This document shows positions 44,159-52,877 of a stretch of DNA of 64,000 bases, in pieces. The position numbers and the translations under genes are program-made. Location of the stretch: assembly GCA_934196075.1 (NCBI GenBank), contig CAKPVW010000002.1:36633-100632 (forward strand). Direction: 5' to 3'. The notes beneath the pieces are model-generated. The model made no database searches and was not told the origin of the DNA. It worked only from the letters and a program-made list of their open reading frames with translations. Position 1 is the stretch's first letter. Every line of letters begins with the position of its first letter. The DNA comes from an uncultured Anaerovibrio sp. GTDB taxonomy: Bacteria; Bacillota; Negativicutes; Selenomonadales; Selenomonadaceae.

Positions 44159-45164
44159 ACCCTTTATTATAGCAGAGATGAGTGGTAATCATAATCATTC
44201 ATTAGAACGAGCCTTGCAGATAGTGGATGCAGCGGCAGAATCTGGGGTAGATGCCTTGAAGTTGCAAACCTATACAGCGGATACTATGACTATTGATAAA
44301 AGTGACGGAGAGTTCTTCATAGAGGATGCTAATAGTTTGTGGAAAGGAGAATCTCTGTACAGCTTGTATCAGAAAGCCTATACACCTTGGGAATGGCATA
44401 AGGCTATTTTTGATAGGTGCAAAGAAAAAGGAATAGTTTGCTTTAGCACCCCCTTTGATTTTACAGCAGTAGATTTCTTGGAGGAATTGGATTGTCCTAT
44501 TTACAAAATAGCATCCTTTGAAAATATTGATATCCCACTGATAAAGCGGGTAGCCCAGACTGGCAAGCCTATGATTGTATCAACTGGTATGGCAAGTATT
44601 AGTGAATTAGATGATTTGGTTCGCACTGCTAAGGAAAATGGTTGTAACGATTTGACTTTGTTGAAATGCACAAGTAGTTATCCTGCTACACCAGAGGGAA
44701 CAAATTTACTTACAATTCCTCATATGAAAGAGTTGTTTAAATGTAATGTGGGCTTATCTGACCATACTCTTGGTATAGGAGCTGCAGTGGCCAGCGTGGC
44801 ATTAGGGGCAACTGTTATCGAAAAACATTTTACTTTGTCCAGAGCAGATGGCGGGGTGGACGCAGCATTTTCCATGGAACCAGCAGAAATGGCTCAGCTT
44901 GTAAGAGAATGTAATACCGCCTGTGAAGCATTAGGCGAAGTCAGCTACGAAATCCAGGAGCAGGAAAAGAAATCTGTAGTATTTAGAAGAAGCCTGTATA
45001 TTGTAGAAGATATGAAAGCTGGGGAGCTTATAACAGAAAAAAATATGAGAAGCATAAGACCTGGATTGGGATTATCGCCAAAGTATTATGAGTCACTACT
45101 TGGAAAGCAAGTGATAAGTGACGTGAAAAGAGGGACACCACTAAGTTGGGAGCTTGTAATGTAG
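44136..45164 (+). CDS. pseI: Pseudaminic acid synthase, PseI
   Basis: A 342-aa NeuB-family enzyme. FIIAEMSGNHNHSLERALQIVDAAAESGVDALKLQTYTADTMT is the PseI N-terminus; VSTGMASISE, KCTSSYPA and SDHTLG follow; a C-terminal SAF/antifreeze-like domain begins about residue 285 (RRSLYIVEDMKAGE). It condenses the PseG product with PEP to pseudaminic acid. The SD AGGTGAGG lies in the formyltransferase gene. Confidence 0.95.
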   Translation: MNFQQRNKPFIIAEMSGNHNHSLERALQIVDAAAESGVDALKLQTYTADTMTIDKSDGEFFIEDANSLWKGESLYSLYQKAYTPWEWHKAIFDRCKEKGIVCFSTPFDFTAVDFLEELDCPIYKIASFENIDIPLIKRVAQTGKPMIVSTGMASISELDDLVRTAKENGCNDLTLLKCTSSYPATPEGTNLLTIPHMKELFKCNVGLSDHTLGIGAAVASVALGATVIEKHFTLSRADGGVDAAFSMEPAEMAQLVRECNTACEALGEVSYEIQEQEKKSVVFRRSLYIVEDMKAGELITEKNMRSIRPGLGLSPKYYESLLGKQVISDVKRGTPLSWELVM

Positions 45165-45283
45165 TTAATATATTTAGAGATATTGTGGTCAATAATAGGA
45201 AAATTAAATAATACATATGTATAACAAGGTAGAAAGATTAATAATATTTTTAGCTAACAAGTAGATAAGCTATAGGAGGCAAT

Positions 45284-45946
45284 ATGATCTTGTCATTATC
45301 AAGTCACGAACTTTTTGAGTATGTCAATTCACAAGCAAGTACATATTTTCCAGATAAAAGTACTCTGAAGCAGGCGAGTGTTTGATTTTGCTTTAGATAG
45401 ATTAGAGTATTCTTTTTCTCATATATAAGAGAATATAAATACAAAGATGAACCCAATTTTTATCATTTAAATATGGATCAATATAGTGCGTTCCTGTATT
45501 ATTATGCAAACTGTATTTGGAAACTAGATGGAAATATGAGATTTGCAGATAAGTTAATATTACTAAATAGGACTTTATCTGGAATGTGGTGCTCATATAA
45601 AAACAATTTGCCTGATATTTTTGTATTTATGCATCCTGTAGGAACTGTGTTAGGCAATGCTAATTATTCGGATTATTTGGTTGTGCTTCATAATGTTACT
45701 GTTAATACGGCACAGGACGAAAGAGGTAAGTATTTGCTGAATATAGGAAAGGGGTGTTATTTGAGTGCAGGTGCTAAGATAATAGGAAAAGAATCAATAG
45801 GAAATTATTGTACACTAGGAGTTGATACAGTGCTGTATAATATGTCAATTTCTGATAACACTATTGCATATAATGATAAAAATGGAAGTTTGCAGATCAA
45901 GAAGCATGATAATACTAAGTTATTATCAGTATATTTTGATCTATAG
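45284..45946 (+). pseudogene. Serine-acetyltransferase-like (left-handed beta-helix) gene, frameshifted
   Basis: A good SD (AGGAGG) precedes ATG 45284. The reading breaks at least twice: after LKQASV (about 45384) a one-base shift continues as RVFDFALDRLEYSFSHI, and at a TATATA run near 45420 a two-base shift continues as REYKYKDEPNFYHLN into the last frame. From 45473 on, the left-handed beta-helix repeats are intact (GTVLGNANYSDYLVVLHNVTVN, IGKGCYLSAGAKIIGKESIG). It probably once acetylated a sugar of the glycan. The 120 bases before it hold no gene. Confidence 0.7.
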
Positions 45947-46083
45947 GATGTTATATAAATGAATATAAAAAATATAATGTTATGTGAGGATAGACTATAT
46001 GGATATTATGGATTGTTATATAGTGAATAATAATTGTAATCGTATAGTAGATTAGTATAATTAGCTAAAAATATGGAGGAATC

Positions 46084-47085
46084 ATGAAAGATTCAAGAGC
46101 AGATAAAAATAGAACTAAATTGGCAAATGCGATACCCATTAATACGCCGTATGTGGTAGGCTTTTGGACTGGAGATATATGCAATTTTAAATGCAAATAT
46201 TGCGAACATTCACTGGGGAGAGATATCTATAGTAAAAATAAACACATTATTCCCCAAATGATGAATGGAGATATATTTACTCAAGCAGCTAATGGACTAA
46301 AAAAATTTCATACTCCGATAAAGAAGGTGTTATTTAGCAGTATAGGTGAGCCTTTGCTAAATAAGAATTTGCCAGATATGGTTAAGTATGTCAAAGAAAT
46401 AGGAGTGACGAATTATTGTGAAATTATAACAAATGCCTCATTGCTTAAGCATGAATTATCTGAAAAGTTAATTGATTCAGGATTAGACCGTTTGTGTGTA
46501 TCTATTCAAGGAGTAACGTCCAGAAAATATCAAGAAATATCACAGGTAGATTTGGATTACGATAATCTTGTCAATGAACTGAGTTACTTTTATAAATATT
46601 CACGCGGAAAATGTAAGGTGCATATTAAGACAGTGGATATAGCTCTGGAGGATGGAGAGGAGGATATTTTTTATGAAACATTCTCTAAAATATCAGATAC
46701 CATTAATATTGACAATGTCATAGAAGCTTTTCAAGATGTAGATTATAGCGGAATGATATCTGACAGCAATAAGGGGTTATATGGTGAAGTTCAAAATCAT
46801 CGATTGGTATGCCCAACAGTTTTTTACACGCTTTATATATTGCCAGACGGACAGATTACAACATGTTGTTGCCCACCATATCCTGTAATTTTGGGAAATA
46901 TTCAGAATGAGTCTCTTGTGGATATGTGGAATGGACAGAAAAGGATGAATTTGCTTAAATTGCAGCTGTCAGGAGATCGTATGAAGCATTCTGTATGCAG
47001 GAGTTGTGCACAGATAAATGCAACGAATTTTAAAGAAGATGATTTGGATAAGGATAGAGAAATGCTACTCCAGCGTTTTATGTAA
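46084..47085 (+). CDS. Radical-SAM/SPASM enzyme (second of two paralogues)
   Basis: A 333-aa enzyme with CNFKCKYC (about residues 33-40), FSSIGEPLLNKNLPDM and a C-terminal cysteine-rich SPASM part (CPTVFY, TTCCCPPYP, VCRSC). It aligns along its whole length with the enzyme at 41411-42439, including the shared NELxYFYKYSRGKCKVHIKT/YLYEYSRNKCKINIKI block. AT-rich relative to that copy. SD TGGAGG. The substrate is unknown; its tail CCC cluster is unusual. Confidence 0.83.
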   Translation: MKDSRADKNRTKLANAIPINTPYVVGFWTGDICNFKCKYCEHSLGRDIYSKNKHIIPQMMNGDIFTQAANGLKKFHTPIKKVLFSSIGEPLLNKNLPDMVKYVKEIGVTNYCEIITNASLLKHELSEKLIDSGLDRLCVSIQGVTSRKYQEISQVDLDYDNLVNELSYFYKYSRGKCKVHIKTVDIALEDGEEDIFYETFSKISDTINIDNVIEAFQDVDYSGMISDSNKGLYGEVQNHRLVCPTVFYTLYILPDGQITTCCCPPYPVILGNIQNESLVDMWNGQKRMNLLKLQLSGDRMKHSVCRSCAQINATNFKEDDLDKDREMLLQRFM

Positions 47086-47172
47086 ATATTAATTTCTAAA
47101 AGTCAGGTAGTATTTATTACACAAGAATATAACATTGTTATGTTTCGTATTGAAATAAAGAGAGGGGAAAGC

Positions 47173-47706
47173 ATGTCTTTTGTTGTAGAATACGCAGTGG
47201 TAAAAGAATATATTGAACAGCGTTTTGGTAGATTAAAGGAATATGTTATAGAGCTTAAAAATATAGAAAGGAGTAAATATAATATTAATTTTAGATGTTC
47301 TGATGAATTGTATTACTATGATGAAGAGGGGCGTCCGTGTTCTAAAATTAAGGTATTCGCAAGATATATTGCCAGTGAGGAAAATATAGCGTTTAATGTA
47401 AATGAATTGCGAAATAAATTGGATGATATAAAACAGGAAATTTATAGAGGAAAGTATGCATTACCATATGATATGCTCTTTGATTATATTGATATAATAA
47501 TTTTACACGAGTTAGCCCATGTATATCAGCATAAAATATTAGAAAGAACTATGAAACGCAATGATATTATTATAGAAAATGAAGCAGATAAGTTTGCAAT
47601 AGAGTGGTACAGGGATATTTCTGTTAAAGAAGGCAAGACCCTAGATAATATAAATAAGGTTATAGAAATATACAATAAAAATAGAGAGAATAAAAATCTG
47701 TTGTAA
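47173..47706 (+). CDS. HExxH zinc metallopeptidase-like protein
   Basis: About 177 aa. The zincin motif ILHELAHVYQH is followed 30 residues later by ENEADKFAIEWY, which supplies the expected third ligand Glu and a conserved Asp/Ala, as in M48- or SprT-like minigluzincins. The N-terminal 100 residues are unassigned and there is no signal peptide or membrane segment. AT-rich, monocistronic in appearance, and not obviously linked to sugar metabolism. ATG 47173 is chosen because of GAGGGG; an upstream ATG at 47140 has no SD. Confidence 0.7.
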   Translation: MSFVVEYAVVKEYIEQRFGRLKEYVIELKNIERSKYNINFRCSDELYYYDEEGRPCSKIKVFARYIASEENIAFNVNELRNKLDDIKQEIYRGKYALPYDMLFDYIDIIILHELAHVYQHKILERTMKRNDIIIENEADKFAIEWYRDISVKEGKTLDNINKVIEIYNKNRENKNLL

Positions 47707-47853
47707 ATATTCAGCAGTGTAATTGCGATCAGAATGCATAAATCTGACGATTGTTTGTTTGTTAAAGCGAGAAGACTGAAATGAATGAAAAAAATTACTG
47801 ATCCTCAGATGATAAATGCAGTAGTAATAGAGTAATAATTGGGGGTGAATGTT

Positions 47854-48636
47854 ATGAAGGCAGTTGTTTTGGCAGGTGGTTATGGCACCCGCATATCGGA
47901 GGAATCTCAATATAAGCCAAAGCCTATGATTGAGGTTGGGGGGATGCCTATTCTTTGGCATATTATGAAGGAGTATTCTGTTTATGGTATCAATGATTTT
48001 GTAATCTGTGCCGGCTACAAGCAATCCATGATTAAGGAATGGTTTAACAATTATTTTTTGCATACCAGTGATGTAACCTTTGATATGACCAATGGCAATA
48101 AGGTTATTTTGCATGAGCAACACTCTGAGCCTTGGCGGGTGACGGTGGTAGATACTGGGGAGAACACCATGACGGGAGGTCGTATCAAGAGAATCCAGAA
48201 GTATATTGGAGATGAAACTTTCTGTATGACCTATGGCGATGGTGTGTGCGATGTAGATATTTCGGAGATAATCAAATTTCATCGTTCCCATGGCAAGCTG
48301 GCTACTCTGACCTCAGTACTTTTGGATCAGTCCAAGGGTGTATTGAATATAGGCGGTGACAATGCGGTGCAGTCCTTCCGGGAAAAATCCAAGGAGGACA
48401 GTGCACCTATTAATGCTGGTTATATGGTGCTGGAGCCGGAGATATTCGATTATCTGGATGGGGATGAGTGCATTTTTGAGCAGGTACCCTTGGAAAAATT
48501 AGCCGAGGAAGGGCAGCTTATGAGCTATTGCCATCGTGGTTTCTGGCAGTGTATGGACACCATGCGTGAAAAAATTCAGCTAGAAAACCTCTGGACTCAT
48601 GGCAAAGCTCCTTGGAAGGTTTGGGGCAAGGATTGA
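47854..48636 (+). CDS. rfbF: Glucose-1-phosphate cytidylyltransferase
   Basis: A 260-aa sugar nucleotidyltransferase. The pyrophosphorylase motif LAGGYGTRISEESQYKPKPM and the ending [18 protein letters not shown] are typical of RfbF/DdhA. It makes CDP-glucose, the entry to CDP-3,6-dideoxyhexoses. SD GGGGGTGA. The rest of the pathway begins at 50484. A second 3' fragment of the same gene lies at 50290-50379, showing that a duplication and insertion split an earlier ddhA-ddhB-ddhC order. Confidence 0.94.
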   Translation: MKAVVLAGGYGTRISEESQYKPKPMIEVGGMPILWHIMKEYSVYGINDFVICAGYKQSMIKEWFNNYFLHTSDVTFDMTNGNKVILHEQHSEPWRVTVVDTGENTMTGGRIKRIQKYIGDETFCMTYGDGVCDVDISEIIKFHRSHGKLATLTSVLLDQSKGVLNIGGDNAVQSFREKSKEDSAPINAGYMVLEPEIFDYLDGDECIFEQVPLEKLAEEGQLMSYCHRGFWQCMDTMREKIQLENLWTHGKAPWKVWGKD

Positions 48637-48672
48637 TATTGATAGCGATATATTTTGAGGATAAGAGATAAA

Positions 48673-50256
48673 GTGAAAAAAATATTATTTATAATAAACA
48701 AAACATCAGATGAAAAATATAAAGGCTGTATAGAGGCTATCAATGCGTTAAAAAGACCTTTGCTATACAGTCTTAAATTTGCATCATATACTGCTGGTGA
48801 TGTATTTACAACAAGTGATGCTTACTTGGCTTTGTATGAAAAAGAAAATCCGGATATTAGTATAATAATGGATGATACGACACTTTTGGTAAATGAAAAT
48901 TTGTTGCGAGACATAGTGAAAATTTTCAAAGCAGAACCTTCGGTTCGTCTGATTGGTGCAAAGGGAGCAAAGCAGCTGCCAGACAGTGGTATTATTGATG
49001 AGGCGGATAATATATATGGTGGATTGTATGAAATGAATCCAAAGGGAGAAGTTTTTGAAAAGAAATATAATAATAGTCAGGCAAAATTTGTAGAGGTAGA
49101 AGCTGTTAGCAGTACAATGGTAGCAATAAAGGGGTATATACCTATATGGCGTGGTATTGGTAATAGGTATATAGGTGAGATATTGTCTGTTGCCACGGTC
49201 ATTCATGGTTATAAAGTTGTTATTCCAAGAAACAGCAATTCTTGGTGTTTTGCTACTCTATCTGAGTCGAAACCTACAACAGCAGAGCTAAAGGTTATAA
49301 AAGATAAGTATACATTTAAGAATATTTTGTTTAGTAAAAATCAATGCATTTTAACAATAGGTATTCCTACCTTTAATCGGTCAAGATATTTTAGAAAATG
49401 CATAAGCAATTTGTACAAACATGTGGGAGATATGCCGTGGGTCGAAATTTTTGTTAGTAATAACGCTTCTACAGATGAAACTGAAGAAATAGCTTCTCAA
49501 TATTTCCAGCATAAAAATTTTCGTTATTACAAGCAGCCTGTTAATATAGGAGGGGATATAAATTTTGGTTATTTGTATGAAAATGCCAAAGGAAATTTTA
49601 TAGTAGTTTGTGGAGATGATGATTATTACAGTGCAGAGGCTATTTTTAATTTGCTGGAAGCAATTTGTTTGTATCCAGAGTCTACACTGATAGAACTGGA
49701 ATGGTCATCAGAGCATACTCCATCCGCAATATTGCCAGGAAATGGTATAGATGAATTTTTGGTTAAATGTACGACTTTATATACCTGCATATCTTGTATA
49801 GTACTAAACCAAAAAAAATACATGGCAATAGAAGTTAAGGATCGGTTTTCACACACTCGTTTAAATCAATGTTATGTTCAATTAGAAATGATAAGAAAAG
49901 ACCCACAATTTATGATATTGCGTGGAGATAATTTTTTGCTTGGTTCTGGTGAAGCAGGTGCAGGACGAAAATTTAAGGAAAATGAGAGAGCCCCATTTTG
50001 TGATATATTCGTTAGAGAATATTATCCTATTTTGGATTATTTTCTTGATAAAGGTCTTAGTCGAGAGGCATATGAAGAGGAAAAGCTAATTAATCTAAAT
50101 AAAGTGTTATCTTGGCTTAATATTATAAAAAAAGCTGATGACACAATTCAATGGATTATTGATGAAGATATTTATGAGCTGATAGAAGAATTTTATGGGT
50201 ATGAACCATATTATGAAGATTTGAAAGAAAAGATCGATAGTATTTTAGCAAGTTAA
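48673..50256 (+). CDS. Glycosyltransferase with two GT-A-like regions
   Basis: About 527 aa. An N-terminal GT-A-like part lacks the usual first strand pattern but has IIMDDTTLLVNENLLRDIV. A complete family 2 domain begins near residue 220 (ILTIGIPTFNRSRYFRKCISNL, VSNNASTDETEEIASQY, FIVVCGDDDYYSAEAIF). The last 170 residues are helical and unassigned. The start is uncertain: GTG 48673 is taken, and TTG 48655 is in frame but overlaps the SD-like GAGG. AT-rich. It lies between the complete rfbF and the rfbF fragment, so it probably arrived by insertion. Confidence 0.78.
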   Translation: MKKILFIINKTSDEKYKGCIEAINALKRPLLYSLKFASYTAGDVFTTSDAYLALYEKENPDISIIMDDTTLLVNENLLRDIVKIFKAEPSVRLIGAKGAKQLPDSGIIDEADNIYGGLYEMNPKGEVFEKKYNNSQAKFVEVEAVSSTMVAIKGYIPIWRGIGNRYIGEILSVATVIHGYKVVIPRNSNSWCFATLSESKPTTAELKVIKDKYTFKNILFSKNQCILTIGIPTFNRSRYFRKCISNLYKHVGDMPWVEIFVSNNASTDETEEIASQYFQHKNFRYYKQPVNIGGDINFGYLYENAKGNFIVVCGDDDYYSAEAIFNLLEAICLYPESTLIELEWSSEHTPSAILPGNGIDEFLVKCTTLYTCISCIVLNQKKYMAIEVKDRFSHTRLNQCYVQLEMIRKDPQFMILRGDNFLLGSGEAGAGRKFKENERAPFCDIFVREYYPILDYFLDKGLSREAYEEEKLINLNKVLSWLNIIKKADDTIQWIIDEDIYELIEEFYGYEPYYEDLKEKIDSILAS

Positions 50257-50289
50257 TAATGTGTGGAATACTTAAAGAATTAGCCAATT

Positions 50290-50379
50290 TGGCAGCGCAT
50301 GGACACCATGCGGGAAAAAATCCAGCTGGAAAACCTCTGGAGCCATGGCAAAGCTCCATGGAAGGTTTGGGACAAGTAA
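50290..50379 (+). pseudogene. 3' fragment of glucose-1-phosphate cytidylyltransferase gene
   Basis: The frame reads [20 protein letters not shown] and on to KVWDK and a stop; the 3' end of rfbF at 48546-48636 encodes nearly the same residues. About 30 codons survive. It is the leftover of a second rfbF copy next to ddhB. Confidence 0.85.
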
Positions 50380-50437
50380 ATGCTATTTATGGATGGTTAT
50401 ATTGGCCTGCGTTAGAAATGTATTAACGGAATCTTGT

Positions 50438-50470
50438 GCCGTATGCTGTAAGGCATACGGCAATATTTTT
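50438..50470 (+). terminator. Hairpin before CDP-glucose 4,6-dehydratase gene
   Basis: GCCGTATGC (50438-50446) and GCATACGGC (50453-50461) form a perfect 9-bp stem, followed by AATATTTTT. It probably terminated the old rfbF unit or attenuates the next gene. Confidence 0.7.
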
Positions 50471-50483
50471 AAGGAGATTTTTT

Positions 50484-51542
50484 ATGGTTTTGAATTTGGA
50501 TTTTTATAAATGTAAAAATGTTTTAGTAACAGGTCATACAGGCTTTAAGGGGATTTGGCTTTGTAAGTTGTTGGAGCTGCTGGGGGCTAATGTTACAGGT
50601 TATGCACTGCCCTCGCCTACGGAGGAAGGGAAAAAGGTTTTTCAGCAGTCTGGCACAGAAGCTGGCATGAATTCTATTATTGGTGATGTGCGGGATTTGG
50701 CTGCTTTGCAGAAGGCTTTTGTTGAAGCTCAGCCAGAGATTGTTTTTCATCTGGCGGCTCAGCCTATTGTGCTGGAAAGTTACCGCAATCCCGTAGGAAC
50801 ATATAGCACTAATGTTATGGGAACCGTAAATGTGTTGGAGTGCATAAGACAAAGTAATACTGTAAAATCCTTTGTGAATATTACTACAGACAAGGTTTAT
50901 GAAAATAAGGAATGGCCTTGGGGTTATAGAGAAAATGAGCCTTTGGATGGCTTTGATCCCTACTCCAATAGCAAGAGTTGCTCGGAGTTGGTAACTCATA
51001 GCTATCAGAAAAGTTTTTTTACGAATGGCAGGGTGGCCATATCTACAGCTAGAGCAGGCAATGTAATAGGTGGAGGGGATTTTTCACCTAATCGCATTCT
51101 TCCAGATTGTATTCGGGCAGCCTACGCAGGAGAAAATATAGAAGTGCGGAATCCTCATTCTATTCGCCCATATCAGCATGTTTTGGAGCCTCTTTATGCC
51201 TATTTGCTGATTGCCGAAAAGCAGTATATAGATGGCAATTTGGCTGGTTGGTACAATGTTGGGCCTGATGAATGTGACTGCCTGACTACTGGGGAGCTGA
51301 CGGAGCTTTTTTGCCAGTGCTGGGGAGATATAAAATGGCAGGATGTTAGTGTGGAGGCCCCCCATGAGGCAAGGTTTTTGAAGCTGGACTGCTCTAAGTT
51401 GAAGACAGCTATGGGCTGGCAGCCTAAGTGGCATATCGAGGACGCTGTGGCCAAAACCGTGGAATGGGCCAAGGCGTGGCAGAATAATTACAATATAGGT
51501 TTGATGATGGAAAAGCAGATTAGAGAATTTTTGGAGGATTAA
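50484..51542 (+). CDS. rfbG: CDP-glucose 4,6-dehydratase
   Basis: About 352 aa, an extended SDR. The NAD motif VTGHTGFKGIWL is at the N-terminus; HLAAQPIVLESYRNPVGTYSTNVMGT, TTDKVYENKEWPWGYREN and the catalytic YSNSK follow. It converts CDP-glucose to CDP-4-keto-6-deoxyglucose. SD AAGGAG supports ATG 50484. The 3' end holds the SD for the next gene. Confidence 0.95.
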   Translation: MVLNLDFYKCKNVLVTGHTGFKGIWLCKLLELLGANVTGYALPSPTEEGKKVFQQSGTEAGMNSIIGDVRDLAALQKAFVEAQPEIVFHLAAQPIVLESYRNPVGTYSTNVMGTVNVLECIRQSNTVKSFVNITTDKVYENKEWPWGYRENEPLDGFDPYSNSKSCSELVTHSYQKSFFTNGRVAISTARAGNVIGGGDFSPNRILPDCIRAAYAGENIEVRNPHSIRPYQHVLEPLYAYLLIAEKQYIDGNLAGWYNVGPDECDCLTTGELTELFCQCWGDIKWQDVSVEAPHEARFLKLDCSKLKTAMGWQPKWHIEDAVAKTVEWAKAWQNNYNIGLMMEKQIREFLED

Positions 51543-51545
51543 TCT

Positions 51546-52877
51546 ATGGGACAGCAGGAATTACATGATAAAATATTGGCACTGGTAAAGGAATATTGCG
51601 ATAAATATCATAATCAGCCAAAAGATTTCCATGAGGGGGATAGGATTTTCTATGCCTCTCGGGTTTATGACCATGAGGAAATGTGCAATCTGGTGGATAG
51701 TGCCTTGGAGTTTTGGTTGACCTCTGGTCGATATGTGCAGGAATTTGAGGCTGGTTTAAGTAAATATCTAGGAGTTAAATATACTGCGGTGGTAAATTCT
51801 GGCTCCTCTGCCAATCTGTTGGCCTTTATGACCTTGACTTCCCCCTTGCTGAAGGAACGTAGGATTAAACCAGGTGACGAGGTTATTACTGTGGCGGCAG
51901 GTTTTCCTACAACGGTTTCACCCATTATAAACTATGGTGCGGTGCCGGTATTTGTGGATGTAACTATTCCCCAATACAATATAGATACTGCTCAGTTAGA
52001 GGAGGCCTTGTCTGAGAAAACCAAGGCTATTATGATAGCTCATACCCTTGGCAATCCTTTTGATTTGCAGGCAGTTAAGACCTTTTGCCAGAAGCATAAT
52101 CTTTGGCTTATTGAGGATAATTGTGATGCTTTAGGTTCCACATATGAATTGGATGGGGTAGAGCGTTTTACTGGTACTATTGGCGATATGGGGACATCCA
52201 GCTTTTATCCACCTCATCATATGACCATGGGCCAGGGAGGGGCTGTATATACTGATAATCCACTGTTGAACAAAATTATGCGCTCCTTCCGGGATTGGGG
52301 CCGAGATTGTGTATGTGCCTCCGGTCAGGATAATTTCTGTGGCCATCGCTTTGATGGGCAATATGGAGAGCTGCCCAATGGATATGACCACAAATATGTT
52401 TATTCCCATTTTGGTCTGAATCTAAATATTACCGATATGCAGGCAGCCGTAGGCTGTGCCCAGCTAAAGAAATTTTCTAATTTTGTGGAGCGTCGCAGAT
52501 ATAATTTTAATCTCCTGTATAAAGAGCTGCAGGAGGTACAGGACAAGCTGATTTTGCCAGAGCCATGTCCTCAGAGTAACCCTAGCTGGTTTGGCTTTAT
52601 GGTGACCTGCCGAGAGGGAATCCAGCGGGATAAGGTTATTAGATATTTGGAAAATCATGGTATTCAGACCAGAATGCTTTTTGCGGGTAATCTTATCAAG
52701 CATCCATGTTTTGATGAAATGCGGAAAGCTGGAAAAGGTTATCGGGTAATTGGGGATTTAGCCAACACAGATAGAATCATGAATGATACCTTCTGGGTAG
52801 GTGTATATCCTGGCATGACTGACGAAAAGCTGGTGTATATGGCCAAGATAATTAAGGAAGCAGTGAGCAAGGTATGA
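51546..52877 (+). CDS. rfbH: CDP-4-keto-6-deoxyglucose 3-dehydrase (E1, RfbH/DdhC)
   Basis: A 443-aa PMP-dependent, [2Fe-2S] enzyme. In the aminotransferase fold the usual PLP lysine is replaced by His in YPPHHMTMGQGG, and the cysteine set CVCASGQDNFCGHRFDGQ plus AAVGCAQL for the cluster is present; both mark the E1 dehydrase. It removes the C3 hydroxyl to give CDP-3,6-dideoxy-4-ketohexose together with an E3 reductase, which is not in the window. Its stop overlaps the next start (ATGA). Confidence 0.95.
   Translation: MGQQELHDKILALVKEYCDKYHNQPKDFHEGDRIFYASRVYDHEEMCNLVDSALEFWLTSGRYVQEFEAGLSKYLGVKYTAVVNSGSSANLLAFMTLTSPLLKERRIKPGDEVITVAAGFPTTVSPIINYGAVPVFVDVTIPQYNIDTAQLEEALSEKTKAIMIAHTLGNPFDLQAVKTFCQKHNLWLIEDNCDALGSTYELDGVERFTGTIGDMGTSSFYPPHHMTMGQGGAVYTDNPLLNKIMRSFRDWGRDCVCASGQDNFCGHRFDGQYGELPNGYDHKYVYSHFGLNLNITDMQAAVGCAQLKKFSNFVERRRYNFNLLYKELQEVQDKLILPEPCPQSNPSWFGFMVTCREGIQRDKVIRYLENHGIQTRMLFAGNLIKHPCFDEMRKAGKGYRVIGDLANTDRIMNDTFWVGVYPGMTDEKLVYMAKIIKEAVSKV

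Noticed and set aside
45959..46030. 23-codon frame MNIKNIMLCEDRLYGYYG after the acetyltransferase pseudogene
   Set aside because: No ribosome binding site and no conserved context; probably chance in AT-rich DNA, though a gene remnant is possible.
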